NCBI GenBank assembly: GCA_013339765.2 | Contig: CM023453.1 | Location: 91,853,767 to 91,917,766 of the forward strand | Direction of reading: 5' to 3' | DNA: 64,000 bases | From: Haemaphysalis longicornis | Lineage: Eukaryota; Arthropoda; Arachnida; Ixodida; Ixodidae | Shown: positions 34,301 through 44,200 of the stretch, one piece after another | How the letters are laid out: the number at the start of each line of letters is the position of its first letter | How positions within the stretch are numbered: the stretch's first letter is position 1 | The notes under the pieces: generated by a model | The model's input: only the letters and a program-made list of their open reading frames with translations | The model's database searches: none | Told to the model about the DNA's origin: nothing | Translations under genes and position numbers: made by a program

Positions 34301-37292
34301 CCGGAAAAGACTTACCTCTCTGTCCCTCAGACGCCGACGACTTGGGTGTTGCGATGGAAGCCTGAAGGTCTTGCAGTAGGCACTGCACCTGCAGCAGCAA
34401 AGCAGTTATGTGCCAGAGGTACAGTCTTTGCAAAAACTTTTCTAGGCCGTGTTAAGGGTTTCTGGGCCACAAAGAATTTAGTGCTCAAAGCATAACGTTT
34501 CACTGTGACCAAATTTTTTTATGAAAGTGAAAAAGAAATGTGCTTTTTTTCCTCTTTCTGGCGTAAAACACACATAAACAAAACCTGTTGCTGAGCCAGT
34601 TGGTACACACTTGAATAAAGAAGAATATCTGGTGCAAACTACACGAGGACAGGAATACAATCGTCGTATCTCTTTCTGTTGTCTTTTCACACGTTTTTTA
34701 TATTGGTACATTAATTTTTTGTGCTTTATGCACTTTTGGCATGGCCTAGAAAATATTGACAACAACTGTACATGATCAACTTTAGGCGATTTAATGGCAC
34801 AGTCATGTTTAAACTAAACATGCTGCATCCTTGTACAATTAATGTTAAAAGTTTTGTATACTAAATGATGAGACTTATACGAGTTGGACAGTTTGTCTAC
34901 ATTTGGTGCAATAGGCTTCCTTTTTTGAGTTCACGTGTGCACTGATTGACATTATGTACAGGCAGAAGTTGACACCAGTTTATACCACTTGCCGCCACCA
35001 AAGCAAATGGTAAGACCATCAAATGTACTCTTTTGAGCGTAGGATGGGTCAGGTCCAACAGCACATACAGAAAATCTAGACTGAACATGGCTGAACCGGA
35101 GTGACAAATCTGTTTCCATGTTTTTGCTGTTGTTATAGCACATCTGAGAAAGAAAGCCTGGAGGCACGTATCAAAAAAAAAAAAATGCTGGTGCCATGGC
35201 AGCATTGAGTTAGTACTTACTTTTCGCTACACCCCTATGACACAAAAAAACAATATTCACCTCTGTGTACTTGGCGACACTTTATTACAACAAACATTGC
35301 TTTCAGAATAAAACAATATAACTACTGCAAGCAATACACACTATGAAAATTAATCATTAGCAGCAGTTATAGCTAACCCCGATACAAAAACCATACCAGG
35401 GATGCACTGCTATACAAGAACTATTTACAGAAATGGAAAAAAATTTGTGAGTTTGAAACAATAGAAAATATGGCAATCAGGGATTAAATAATCGGCAGTA
35501 GGACAGATGCCAGTTTTAAACGGTATGAACGGAACAAAAAAAAAAGTTAGCATACATACACAAATGTCCCAGGTATGTGGGCCATTTTTCTCCCCTTTTG
35601 AAAATGCAGCTCACACATCACCATTTCGAGTCAACAAAGGTCTCACAGCATTAGTAACTGCGCAATTACTTCTTTGGATCATTTGCCAGCAGCTGGAGAT
35701 ATATATACTGCAGGTAAGGAGCATTCCAAGCCACCAAACCCAAAGACAACTTATAGCACCAGTGATATCCTCTTTTACGCATTTTCCATGATGTATCGAC
35801 ATTAACTTACCCAACTTTCCGTCGTGATGACTCCTTACTTTCATACTAACTGATGGCTCAAGTGGTGTCTAAACGGTGTTCACTGATGAAGGCGCTGGGT
35901 GTCAAAGTTAATGAATTTCTGATCATTGCGGTTAATAGATTAGACGTTTCAACATCACATGGTTGATGAGGATGGAGCGAGCAGCATGTATGTACAATTC
36001 CGCTGGAAGAACCATTTCAAGGTACTGACCCACTTTAGCTGTTCGCTGACCTCTGGGTGCTTTAGCACTGAGCGGACGTAGCCTATGTGCGAGTTGAGTT
36101 CGTCCGTAGCGCCCAGGGCCTCGAACACAGCGTCATCCTTTCGCCTTCGCTGGCCAGTGTACGTGGAAGATGTGCCTGCAATGTGGTAGAATCAGCCAAT
36201 TGTGAAGTGCTCTGGCACAGGCCAGATGGTTGGCCCAGCTGACCCTTTAATCATCGCAGAGCAAACAAGATGGGACATAGAGAAGATGCAAGTGCGGACA
36301 GATGTATCGACTGTGCACTCGTTCTTTTTTCGCATTTAGTAGCGATCGCGATTGCACTGCACAAGTCAGGGCAATAATAAGTAGCACTGCACGTTACCGC
36401 TTGGCCAGGAGTGAGGGGCGATCATACTCCCGCCCCCACGCACATTTTTAAAAAATCTACCACTGTATTCAGGTAATTCCAAAGTGGATGGATGGCTTTA
36501 AGCACCAGAATGTGCACACATATTCTTTCTTGTGCTGGAGCTTCAGGAAACCGGGGGATGGAGTTTAGGGCCCACTGACTCCCTACTTTCAACTAGTCTG
36601 TTTTTCAAGGCTGGAGAACTCCAAAAACTTGCGACCTGACTCCTTTTTGCCCCAACTCCCCAATTTATGATATCTCCAGCTCCCTTGTAGACCTGTCGTC
36701 GAGACACATACCAAACGAGAGAAAGTGGCAATCAAGCTAGATGACATTTTTTCGATTTCTATTGACTACAAAGCGACAACACGGCATGTTATGTGCACGG
36801 CTCTAAGCACGTCTAGCACCCGTTTCTGAAGCGGAATATTCCATCGCATTGCTTTTTTTTTTTTTCACAATCAATTCGAATTAAGCAGAACCAACAGCGT
36901 TGGTCGTGTCTAAAGACCCTCTAGTAAGGCGTTTGAGTGCCGCTCGGCTCGATGGCACAGATAGCTTGATTGTAATCACACCACGGTCTCGCAACCAATC
37001 GGTGTTCAGGTAGACCACTACGAATGCCCGCGATTAGCTGGCTTGTTTTCCTTGTCGTGCGGGGTTTCGATTGGAACACGCTAGAAAAGGTATGTGTAAA
37101 AAGCCCTGCATGTTCCGTGAGTTGTTAGGTTATGTCGGGCTGACCTGCGGCAAAGTCGCATGTCCACGCAGACGCACGTTCGCACAGGCCGCATGTTTAC
37201 AAGGCCCCACAGCGCAGGCAGAAATCACGTCCATACACACACCTTTGTCGCCAGTACGAGTGTATATCTTGGGATGGCGTAGGCCGTCAGAG
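19253..37292 (-). CDS. MMAB: MMAB, corrinoid/cob(I)alamin adenosyltransferase, seven coding exons (5' exon not resolved)
   Basis: The product transfers the 5'-deoxyadenosyl group of ATP to cob(I)alamin in mitochondria, supplying the cofactor of methylmalonyl-CoA mutase. Coding exons, in transcript order: 37292-37243, 36175-36030, 34388-34316, 31049-30952, 28081-28017, 26867-26808, 19328-19253. Every junction has GT/AG ends and compatible phase, giving about 188 residues. Seen motifs in order: KIYTRTGDKG followed by the TYTGQRR segment (ATP-binding N-terminus), GATDELNSHIGY, VQCLLQDL..ATP, ELEQWID, PPLKNFILP, the catalytic signature VCRRAERR, and RLSDYLFVAAR near the C-terminus, all matching the family in order. 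The arginines and glutamate of the VCRRAERR block, hit by human methylmalonic aciduria mutations, are kept. The mitochondrial presequence exon is missing from my reading: exon 37292 begins in phase 2, and an ATG at 37749 on the minus strand is a candidate start, but no convincing donor was found. The gene is diverged head-to-head from METTL16. Confidence 0.95.
19472..19830. repeat. Minisatellite with ~21-27 bp units and a 105-bp higher-order period
   Basis: Units resemble 'ctggtnccagttacngggc'. The block 'tggtttggtactggttt' starts at 19577 and 19682, exactly 105 bases apart. It lies 140 bases inside the last MMAB intron, next to the terminal exon. Confidence 0.8.
20889..22055. repeat. Possible repeat bounded by 'actggcgtagccag' and 'cccctggcaatgcc'
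   Basis: The left edge 'ggcgtagccagaaatat' followed by 'ttttggggaga' and the right edge 'gaaacacccccctggcaat' are imperfect inverted counterparts often seen at tick repeat borders. Contains the LINE end at 21172-21400. Confidence 0.35.
21172..21400 (-). mobile_element. LINE 3'-end fragment
   Basis: Begins with a GA run and 'gatctttaatgaagtc', matching the style of the LINE 3' end at 6001 ('gagaaaacatctttaatggg', then 'cttgctac'). Only the 3' portion is present. Confidence 0.5.
22170..22964. mobile_element. Inverted-repeat element enclosing a five-copy ~150-bp tandem array
   Basis: AATGCGTAGCATT at 22170-22182 and its reverse complement AATGCTACGCATT at 22952-22964 bound the region. Inside, the phrase 'aaatctgcattattgt' and variants recur at 22303, 22455, 22584, 22736 and 22887, spacing 152, 129, 152 and 151. 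T-rich segments lie between them. Confidence 0.7.
23085..23205. repeat. Interspersed repeat, copy 1 of a pair
   Basis: 'agttcgctgtggcggccact' and 'ggtactggaaaaaagtcc' match 50690-50735 ('agttcgccgtggcggccgct', 'ggtactggaaaaaggtcc'). Confidence 0.6.
23659..24251. mobile_element. Second Tigger/mariner-like MITE, in an MMAB intron
   Basis: TA at 23657-23658 and 24252-24253. Ends CAGTCGAACCTCCTCATAA and TTATAACGAGGTTTGACTG are imperfect inverted repeats. 593 bp, no coding capacity. Confidence 0.7.
24254..26807. other. MMAB intron sequence without recognised features
   Basis: Part of the 7.5-kb last intron. Open frames here show no family motif. A G-run near 26505-26518 precedes 'gcacccccctgccgacaccc', a probable repeat edge. 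Confidence 0.5.
26808..26867 (-). CDS. MMAB: MMAB exon, DEEVDDVVMRYLN segment
   Basis: The exon is 60 bases, between CTCACCCAG and GTGAGT. It encodes VTTLFHDEEVDDVVMRYLN, ending in a split arginine that leads directly into RLSDYLF of the last exon. Confidence 0.92.
27069..27318 (-). mobile_element. Ruka-type tRNA-derived SINE (minus strand) in an MMAB intron
   Basis: On the minus strand GGTGGCTCAGTGGCTAAGGC (A box) and GGTTCGATTCC (B box), then the body with 'gatccccaggtggtc' and an ATTG-repeat 3' tail (attgattgattgattg on plus reversed). Confidence 0.8.
28017..28081 (-). CDS. MMAB: MMAB exon with the catalytic VCRRAERR signature
   Basis: The exon is 65 bases, between TCTCAAAG and GTACTG. 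It encodes SGSPAGAALHIARSVCRRAE followed by RR; the arginine-rich block is the catalytic and ATP/cobalamin-binding signature of the PduO-type family. Confidence 0.95.
28306..28895. repeat. Foldback hairpin F1 in the MMAB intron 3' of the FILP exon
   Basis: Two arms of about 280-300 bases pair with each other: 'ttggtcataaaactgt' (left) against 'acagttttatggaccaa' (right), 'tttacagctcattaaactt' against 'tttattgagctgtaaaa', 'gttccttgccactgg' at the centre. The same family as F2 at 32.3-32.9 kb. Confidence 0.8.
29691..30232. mobile_element. TTAA element T4, inside an RTE-like LINE in an MMAB intron
   Basis: TTAA at 29687-29690 and 30233-30236. Ends AGGCCAACTGCACTCAAATT and AATTTTGAGTGCAGTTGGCCT are inverted repeats of about 20 bases. 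Removing it with one TTAA rejoins the RTE-like sequence 'ctgttaccc TTAA tgaccaac'. Confidence 0.88.
30345..30562 (+). mobile_element. Ruka-type tRNA-derived SINE (plus strand), inside the RTE-like LINE
   Basis: GGTGGCTCAGTGGCTATGGC (A box), GGTTCGATTCT (B box), 'gttaaagatccccaggtgg', and 'cactacggcacggctca'. Opposite orientation to the SINE at 27.1 kb. Confidence 0.8.
30952..31049 (-). CDS. MMAB: MMAB exon, ELEQWID and FILP segment
   Basis: The exon is 98 bases, between TTTCTACAG and GTAAGG. It encodes VKTEFPAEHIKELEQWIDAH and then PPLKNFILP. Length is not a multiple of three (phase 1 in, phase 0 out), so skipping it would shift the frame. It is flanked on both sides by introns carrying related foldback hairpins (28306-28895 and 32325-32915). 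Confidence 0.95.
31531..32302. mobile_element. TTAA element T5 in an MMAB intron
   Basis: TTAA at 31527-31530 and 32303-32306. Ends AGGAGTACTGACA and TGTCAGTACTCCT are inverted repeats. Next to its left end 'ttttcggctttaatatta' also occurs, reverse-complemented, at the right end of T6, so T5 and T6 are one family. The foldback hairpin F2 begins directly after it. Confidence 0.85.
32325..32915. repeat. Foldback hairpin F2 in the MMAB intron 5' of the FILP exon
   Basis: The left arm 'aagtaaactttgtgaaactt' pairs with the right arm 'tatcacaaagtttactt'; 'ttggtcataaaactgtag' pairs with 'attacagttttatgaccaa'; 'ctctaattatcttggga' pairs with 'tcccaagataattagag'. The arms are near 290 bases each. It is similar to F1 across the whole length. 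Confidence 0.82.
32930..36029. other. MMAB introns around the VQCLLQDL exon, nothing else recognised
   Basis: The longest open frame (33352-34020, plus) has no recognisable motif and sits antisense in an intron. 'gcgaattcactgta' near 33370 looks like a lone mariner-type end. Confidence 0.45.
34316..34388 (-). CDS. MMAB: MMAB exon, VQCLLQDLQASIATP segment
   Basis: The exon is 73 bases, between CTGCTGCAG and GTAAGT, phase 0 to phase 1. It encodes VQCLLQDLQASIATPKSS, the counterpart of the human IQCTLQDVGSALATP helix. Confidence 0.93.
36030..36175 (-). CDS. MMAB: MMAB exon, TYTGQRR and DELNSHIGY segment
   Basis: The exon is 146 bases, starts after CATTGCAG and completes the split glycine of the preceding exon. 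It encodes TSSTYTGQRRRKDDAVFEAL, then GATDELNSHIGYVRSVL, and ends at TGG before a GTCAGT donor, phase 0. It aligns with the second conserved block of the family. Confidence 0.93.
36176..37242. other. MMAB intron, no other feature recognised
   Basis: Between the first two confirmed exons. Open frames carry no motif. Confidence 0.5.
37243..37292 (-). CDS. MMAB: MMAB exon with the ATP-binding N-terminal motif
   Basis: Acceptor TTTTTCTCACCGCAG on the minus strand; the exon encodes SDGLRHPKIYTRTGDKG (last G split) and ends AAAG at a GTGTGTG donor. KIYTRTGDKG is the strongly conserved start of the adenosyltransferase fold. One leading base completes a codon from an unseen upstream exon. Confidence 0.9.
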
Positions 37293-37749
37293 CTGCGGTG
37301 AGAAAAAGTGAACTGTGTTGTAGACATGCAAAGCACGCAAGGTTTACCAGGCGCCTTATGGAACAACGATATAAAAGAGTCTAGAAATGTCACCTCATCA
37401 TGCGCACACTTGTAGCTCTTGCGAATGCGAGTGACCGGACGATGTAGCGCAAACTTGTCATCTGTTAGCCAGCTTGCTTTGAACCTGAACGAAACAGCTG
37501 TAGCAGACAAAAAAGTTCCTGCACGCGTGAACTTGGATTGGATTCGTTTTGGGCTTGAACGCAGTCAACTTTAAAAACCATCGTAAAGAATTCGGCAACC
37601 AAAAATACAAAATCTAAAAAGTGATAAATTTGAAAACATTTTGCTTTGTTAAAACATGGCCACAAATTTTGTGAGCAAACAGAACCCATGACTTGTTGCC
37701 GCCGTTGGCCAGCAACATCGCACGCGCATCGTCTGCTCAAAGCAGACAT

Positions 37750-37913
37750 GGCGGAACTTTCGACGCGTTCACGTTGTGGTAGAGTGTCAATGTTTTCACC
37801 GCCATCGCAGGCGCTGTACGCCCTGTAGAGTCAACTCTAGCTATCCGAATCTTCTGGGAAGATATTACGTGGCTGTGCTTCGGTGAATCGGACGGCCGTA
37901 GTGCGACGCCACG
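37750..37913. promoter_or_regulatory. Putative bidirectional MMAB/METTL16 promoter region
   Basis: Only about 160-620 bases separate the METTL16 start codon from the candidate first (37749) or first confirmed (37292) MMAB coding sequence. The genes diverge. I see no TATA box; the interval is GC-balanced with several CG dinucleotides. Role inferred from arrangement only. Confidence 0.45.
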
Positions 37914-38238
37914 ATGAAAAGAGACGTGCTGCTCATGCACCAGCGGAGCGTGTTTAGCACGCCTCCGGACTTTACGATCCTAGCTAAGGAACACGCCGAT
38001 TTCGCCGAGTACGTCACCTACAACACACTCGGCAAGGCGAAGCTCGATTTCAAGGACGTCAATGCGCAGCGCGCGCTGTCCAGCACGCTGATGAAGCACT
38101 TCTTCAACCTGGACGTTCAGCTGCCACCCGGCCGGCTGGTGCCGGCTGTGCCGCAGCGCCTCAACTACATCCTCTGGGTCCAAGACCTGGTGGAGAAGGT
38201 GCTGAACAAGAAGGACAGCGTCGTGGGCGTCGACATCG
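37914..38238 (+). CDS. METTL16: METTL16 exon 1
   Basis: Start ATG follows CCACG. The exon encodes the N-terminal module (PPDFTILA, LNFKD-like LDFKDVNAQRAL, RLNYILWVQDLV) and ends VDI plus the first base of glycine at a strong GTGAGT donor. Confidence 0.94.
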
Positions 38239-41200
38239 GTGAGTGGCCGCCGGGCAACTTTGCATTCAAACTAGAAAACAGCAGCACTTCTAGCTCTAGC
38301 GCAATAAAATAAAAAAGGAAGGCTGCGCCTATTTTGCCGGCAGCCGGTAGATTAACCCGGGAGAAAGTTGCCGGCAGTTCCTTCCCTTGTGACGTGAATG
38401 CAGCCAGCCAATGGTGAAAAACTGCCGGCAAAACTGGGCTAATTTGCCGGCAGCCGATTGTGCCGGCAGCCGGCAAAGTAGGCTGCGTGAAATGCCACCA
38501 TTGGCTGGTCGCGACCATGTGACCATCCTGCCTGCAGCTTTTTTGCCGGTAGCCGGTATTTTGCCGTCTCCCGCGCAGCGGAGTTGCTTTTAAATGCAGA
38601 GCATTTCAGTAACTCACGATGTCATCCGCGTTGACGTCCGTAGTCGTAGTCCGCACCCCTCCCCCTACACTATATAAAAGAAAATAGTATCCGGCGCCAG
38701 GTTTCGATCCCTCGACCCTGCGGGCGGAACGCAATGTACATGGTGCTCTACCCACTGCGCCACAAAGCCGACACAGAATGGGAGGCCACGAACGCGCCTT
38801 ATATCCTTTACTCATTCAAATTACTGCTGACGAGCGCTCTCTCGTCAGCAGTTGCCACAAGTGCAACAACATTAACGTAACGCAAACTACTTAACGTCGT
38901 GCGCCCCCGGAAATGCTCTGCATTTGATCGTGCCCCTCGCGAGGGGGATGTTTCACTGCGTTGCCATGCGAACAGTTTGCCACGCTTTAGTTTCAAAGTG
39001 CTACGAGTTGTGCCGCGTCTCTGACAGATGGCGACACGGGTCCCGCGACCGAGAGAAAAACGCCGGTCGCGTTTCGTCCTCGGCGCCGCCCACCCCGAGC
39101 AAATCGTCCCGCACCAGTATCAAGTCGACGACATACAACGCGGCAGATCTCCGCAATCGCTGCACCAAATGCCTTCCTCGACTAATAGCTGTGCACTGCT
39201 TTTTGATCTTTCTGTGCATGGTTTATTTGTATGTATTTTAAGCCGTGTAATCTAACCTAACCTAACCCAAAGTAACCCAACCCACACAGGCAGGTTTCGA
39301 ATAAAAAAAAATGGAATGTTGCAACAGAACCGAGCGGATCTGTATTACCTAGCATCAAGGTTCTGAATAAATAAACACCATGAATAGGGCGACGAAGATC
39401 GCGAGGAACAAATGTCATCAAAAATTTTAAAAATTGCAGCAGGGTGGACAACCTAGCACTCACGATCAGGAACCTAGAGGCGCCAACCACTGCGCCACGG
39501 TAACCATGGCAGACAGTGCTACCTGCACAACGTCGGTAGTCTATGAGATTCCGTTGTCATGTGGCAAAAAGTATGTGGGCCGGACGGGCAGGTGTCTGAA
39601 CACAAGGCTCAGAGAACATAATAACAACGTCCACAAAGTGTGAAACGGCACTTGGGCATACACTGCTGAGATTGCAAGGGCACCTCTGGAAAGTGAATTC
39701 CGAAGTTTGACGAGTGCGAAGTCATTCAGCGTCATTGTGACAAGGGAAATTGTAGAGGCTGTGGAAATCGCAAGGCTCGGTGAAGATTGTGTCAGCGTTC
39801 CTTCTATAGCCCTGTCCAACAAGGAACTTGATTGTCTACACGTGTGAAACGACGTAACATAGCTAGCCATCTTGAAGTACACAACACATGCTTAGTGCGA
39901 GGGGTCGGTAATTAATCATTTTGGGTTTTGTTTTGCATCCTGTGTTTTTGGCACGGTTGCTATCAATTACTTATCGGGTCGGCTGTTTTCATCGTAAGTG
40001 TGTGTATGCGTGTTTACAAATATGACATGTTTCTGTAACAAAAGTTCAGTTGGAAGTACAAGCAGTGCTCGTCCTGTGTCCCTCAGCCTAAGTCTTTGTT
40101 TCTGTTGCGCTGTATTGTTACGATGAATCGCCAACTCGCTCAATTCTGCCCTCTGCAGAGGTAGACGGTAGACATACCATTCGCAATGACGTAAGCCGGA
40201 ACAACCAATCAGTAGAGAGTGCTGGCAAATATTTCTACCAGCTAAAGTGCCGGCCACTGGCAGTATAACCACTTCAAAAAAAAAAAAAAACAGTGCAGGA
40301 AAACTTCTTCAAACCTGCAAAGTGCGATACACGTTTTAACACCATGATCTGCGCCGAAGTAACATGCATGAAGGGCAATAATGAAAGCTGTTTTTAGCGA
40401 CTAGTGAAAACATTCGTCTGTCGAGAATTCGGCTTATGTTAACGATCTCCATTTAGCCAAAATTAATTCGAAGCTTTTAGTACGGCACGCCTCATAGACC
40501 AGGTAAAGCTTCAAGGTATGAGCGCATTGAACACTACATTTTATAAAACATGTTTTAAGCGAAGCATGTGATGAAAGTGCATCGTAAGCACAAATGACTA
40601 GCATGATCAGATTGGTGCCACGTGAACGAATTCCAGGTAAATTGGCGCAATAGAACACGCCACCCGGGAAAAATTTGCAGTTTCAAGTAACTATTGGTTG
40701 GGTGGGGACGAGCATGCAATGGACAGCTCCACGATTGTTTCCCACCAACAGGGACCGGAGCGTCCTGCGTTCTGGCATTGCTGGCCCACAGGCAGTGTGG
40801 CTGGGACTCCTTGGCCACCGAGATGGACCCCGAAGCCTTCACCCAAGCCGTGGAAAATGTCAGCCGCAACAACCTGCAAGAGCACGTCAAAGGTACGCCT
40901 GCCGGGTGGCTGAGTGGAAACTGCGTTGGCTTTTAAAGGTACATATATACACCACTTGGAAGTTCCACAGCCCTCTTTAAAAATTTTCCCTGATAGAATG
41001 CGTGCAGCAGTGCTGTACTGTCCTGTTTGGATGGCAGCATGAATTCGCAGCAAAGTCTGTGCTAGCGATTCGTTTTACACATGTGAAAATGTTTTCAGTG
41101 TCGGCGTGTGAAGTGCATAGTCATCGCTGGCACAGAAACAAGGGATGAGGGGGAGCGATAAAAATGAGTGCCTCCTCTTTAGAACTGTGCAGTTGCAGCA

Positions 41201-44200
41201 GAGTACAGGCTACTCATTTGTACGTTCAGCAGCAAACTTATTCTGCATTCAAAGTGCAGTCATGCACCTCTTCTTGCCAGGACCTTCACGTGTTCTGTAG
41301 ATGCAGACCTGCTAGCTCGTCTGCCAAAGTGTGTCGGGTTAGACATTGCTGGAGTATTCTGCTGTGAGCTCATGTTGTGGAAAGTGCGTGTTACAGAAAG
41401 CACGTACGACACTCGCGCAGTGCTGCAGACGGACTCTCTGGTCGGCGCTGTGGAGAAGGCGGAGGGTGAACAGGTGGACTTTTGCGTCTGCAATCCGCCC
41501 TTCTTCACTTCGACCGAGGAGGCCGACGCCAAGAGCAAGGCCGAGGCACAGGGGCGCGATCCCCCGACCTCCGACATGGGCGGCACCGACTCTGAGAAGG
41601 TACTTGAAAAGCGGAAACCGGTCCTGCTGGCTCATTGAGGACCCTTTCCCGCAGAGCTGGGAAACTGCTTCGATTTTTCTCACAAAAAAATTGCCAGTTG
41701 GGAAGCAGCTTTTCCCCAGCTGTGTAAAGTTTTTCCCCGACAAGCTTCACTGGTGCTGGTGTGCCAAAAAAAGAGCTTTGCATCACACTCCAACATTACC
41801 TAAAGGGACAGTAAAGGCTGAATGAAATTTGTTTTAACTAAAAGTCATCCCTTTCGAAGCCTTTGGCTTTTGTCGACGAGAAAGATGGTTATTTACTGGG
41901 GAAAAGCAAGCAAAGCTGGCATTTTTCTTCCCACTTCCCTTTCATTTTTCATGACATAGCCTTTGCGTCAAAACTAGGAGCAAGGCACCGGTGAGGTCTA
42001 GAGGTAAATGCTGGTGTGGTAGCTGTTACGTCTGCAAGCCATGGCCGAGCCGAAAACGTTTTTTGACCGAGGAGGCTGTTTTCCTTTATCTTTTGTCACC
42101 GACCAAATGAGAAATTTTTTTCACCTCCCCCCGGCCGCAAACCAGCAGTGACAAGCACCATTTCAAATAGGGAAGAGCGGCGCCCGGGTAGGCTTTCTCA
42201 AGCGGGAGCCTCATGTTATTTGGTCTGGCGATCATGGTCATCTTTTTTTCTTTCTCAGTGACACATCAACCTGGTGTGAAATACACCCCTCTTCTCGCCC
42301 CTTTTCCATTTGTCTTCGTGGCCAAAGGGGGGTACCCGGCCCAAACATAAAAAAGGGACGTTGAACTGTTCTAGTTGCGTAAAAGGGAAAGTACACCGCA
42401 CGATTTGCGGATTATTTATCAACAGCGGCTCACGGCGAAGGAAGAGCGCAAGTTCGGCGGTTGGATAACCCCTGCAAAGTACCCAAACCCTTTTCACAGG
42501 CGATAAGGTTAAAACCCGGGCGCTGGCACGCCTTCCCAAATAGCAGCATGTCATGCGGAGAATGTATTAGAAGCTCGGCGAGTTGCTTAAACCCTGCAGT
42601 GCATTTTTTTTTTCCATGTCCTGGTGGGTTTTGACTTTGCTCATTGCACCCCAAATGCTTTCCCAAAAATGAAACGGAAAGAAAGGGCTGACAGGCGTGA
42701 GGGAAGCAGCCGTTCGCTGTGTAAAATCTGAGGTTGTTTTTTTTAAATTACGTCAGTTCACAAAAGGGTTTTGATTTACATTTTTTTCATGTGCTCAACC
42801 ACTTGGGAACTTTTTTTTGGGAAAAAACATTATACCATTTGTGCAATGAGATCTTGCCGTGACAATGTAGTGACGTCACAAACTCTTAGTATTTGAAAGG
42901 GCGGGGTGTCAGCCATGTTTTCAGTTTCTGACATTTCCTTATTAAAACTGCGAGTTGCAGGAATGGTGAATGGATTCCCGAATTTAAAGGAGCACTGCAC
43001 GAAAATTTATGTTACCTTTTTTTGCTTTTATCGATGCTTAATGGTCTGGCAAACTTGAAACAGCATTCAAAAACTTCAGTGCGCGATAGTTTAAATTTGT
43101 TGAACGGCCTGAAAAATGTTTGTTTCAAATTCCCGCTTTCATCCCAAAGGGCATATGACAGACTCCCGGCGACCTCACCGCTTGTGTGGACGTCACCGGG
43201 CCCCTTGAGGGGGTGTTGGGCCCCCTCGGCCCCCGTGGGGCCGCGTGCGTGAAGTGCGTCAGTGTTTGACGAGCGCTGCAGCATGATTTTTGGGTTCAGG
43301 GGTGTGTCACGCTGATGTCCATTTGCTGAGTGCCGCTCCGCGGGTGTTCCGTCGGCGCGATAAATGAGATCCAATTAAAGTTTTTTTCGGTCGCAGGCCA
43401 CTCATATTTCAGCCAGGGTATTTGTTGAGTAAGGAAAAACTGTGCAATAATATTAATGCCGAAAATTGGGTGTCAGTGCCCTTTAATCTAGATGGGGTCA
43501 ACTTGTTTCCCCTTTAGGTCCCTTTAAAGGGCTCCACAAAGACAAAATACAAGTTTGTTTTATTGGAAAGATTTGACGTTTTGTAGTGTTGGCAGCAAAC
43601 GATGCTTTATTCACTAAGAATTTAAACAATTTAATACAAATTTTCGATTCTCCCACTTAACCGTGTGTTTCGTGTGTCTGTGATGACGTATCCAGGGCAG
43701 GTGCTGAAGCGAACGTAAGTATGCGACTAGGGCTGCAGTGAAGGGCCCAAAACGCCTTGATACCGTCAGCCTCCTAGATGGCGCCACGATACTGTTCAGG
43801 ACCACTGTTCACACTCGCTCCGTTTTCGACCGGATTTGTACCTGACTAATTTTCATGGCAGTAGATAGTAGTCGTCTTGTAAAACATTTGGATGCTGGAC
43901 AAGCAGAGTCACAGAAGACAATGTCAGTTGTGCCAATTGGCCAGTGCAAGCTCAACACGCAAGCAGCTGTGCAGCTATAACAGGCATAGCGCGTGCAGTA
44001 CGCGCTGGTCCTTCTATGTTTATGTGTGCTTTGGTAACTTGCACTGTTTACCTCACCATTCTTACTGCTATAAAAAGAATATGCATTGAAATTAAGCGCA
44101 AATAGCTTTTTTTGAGAGCTTATAGGCCCTGCCTAACTTGCATTTGCTTTTGCGGGCCTCAGCCAATTGCACAGCTGCCCATATTGCATATGATTCTAGT

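Noticed and set aside
37465..37749. MMAB first coding exon from ATG 37749
   Set aside because: Arginine-containing N-terminus is tempting as a mitochondrial signal, but no good donor in the required phase 2 was found, so it is left as a candidate only.
39253..39282. 'aacctaacctaaccc' as interstitial telomere repeat
   Set aside because: Only two to three units and quickly degenerate; also seen as scattered 'gttagg' at 780-840. Too short to support.
41795..41840. Eighth TTAA-type element start ('ctaaagggacagtaaaggc')
   Set aside because: Flank is CTAA not TTAA and no matching inverted end was found downstream.
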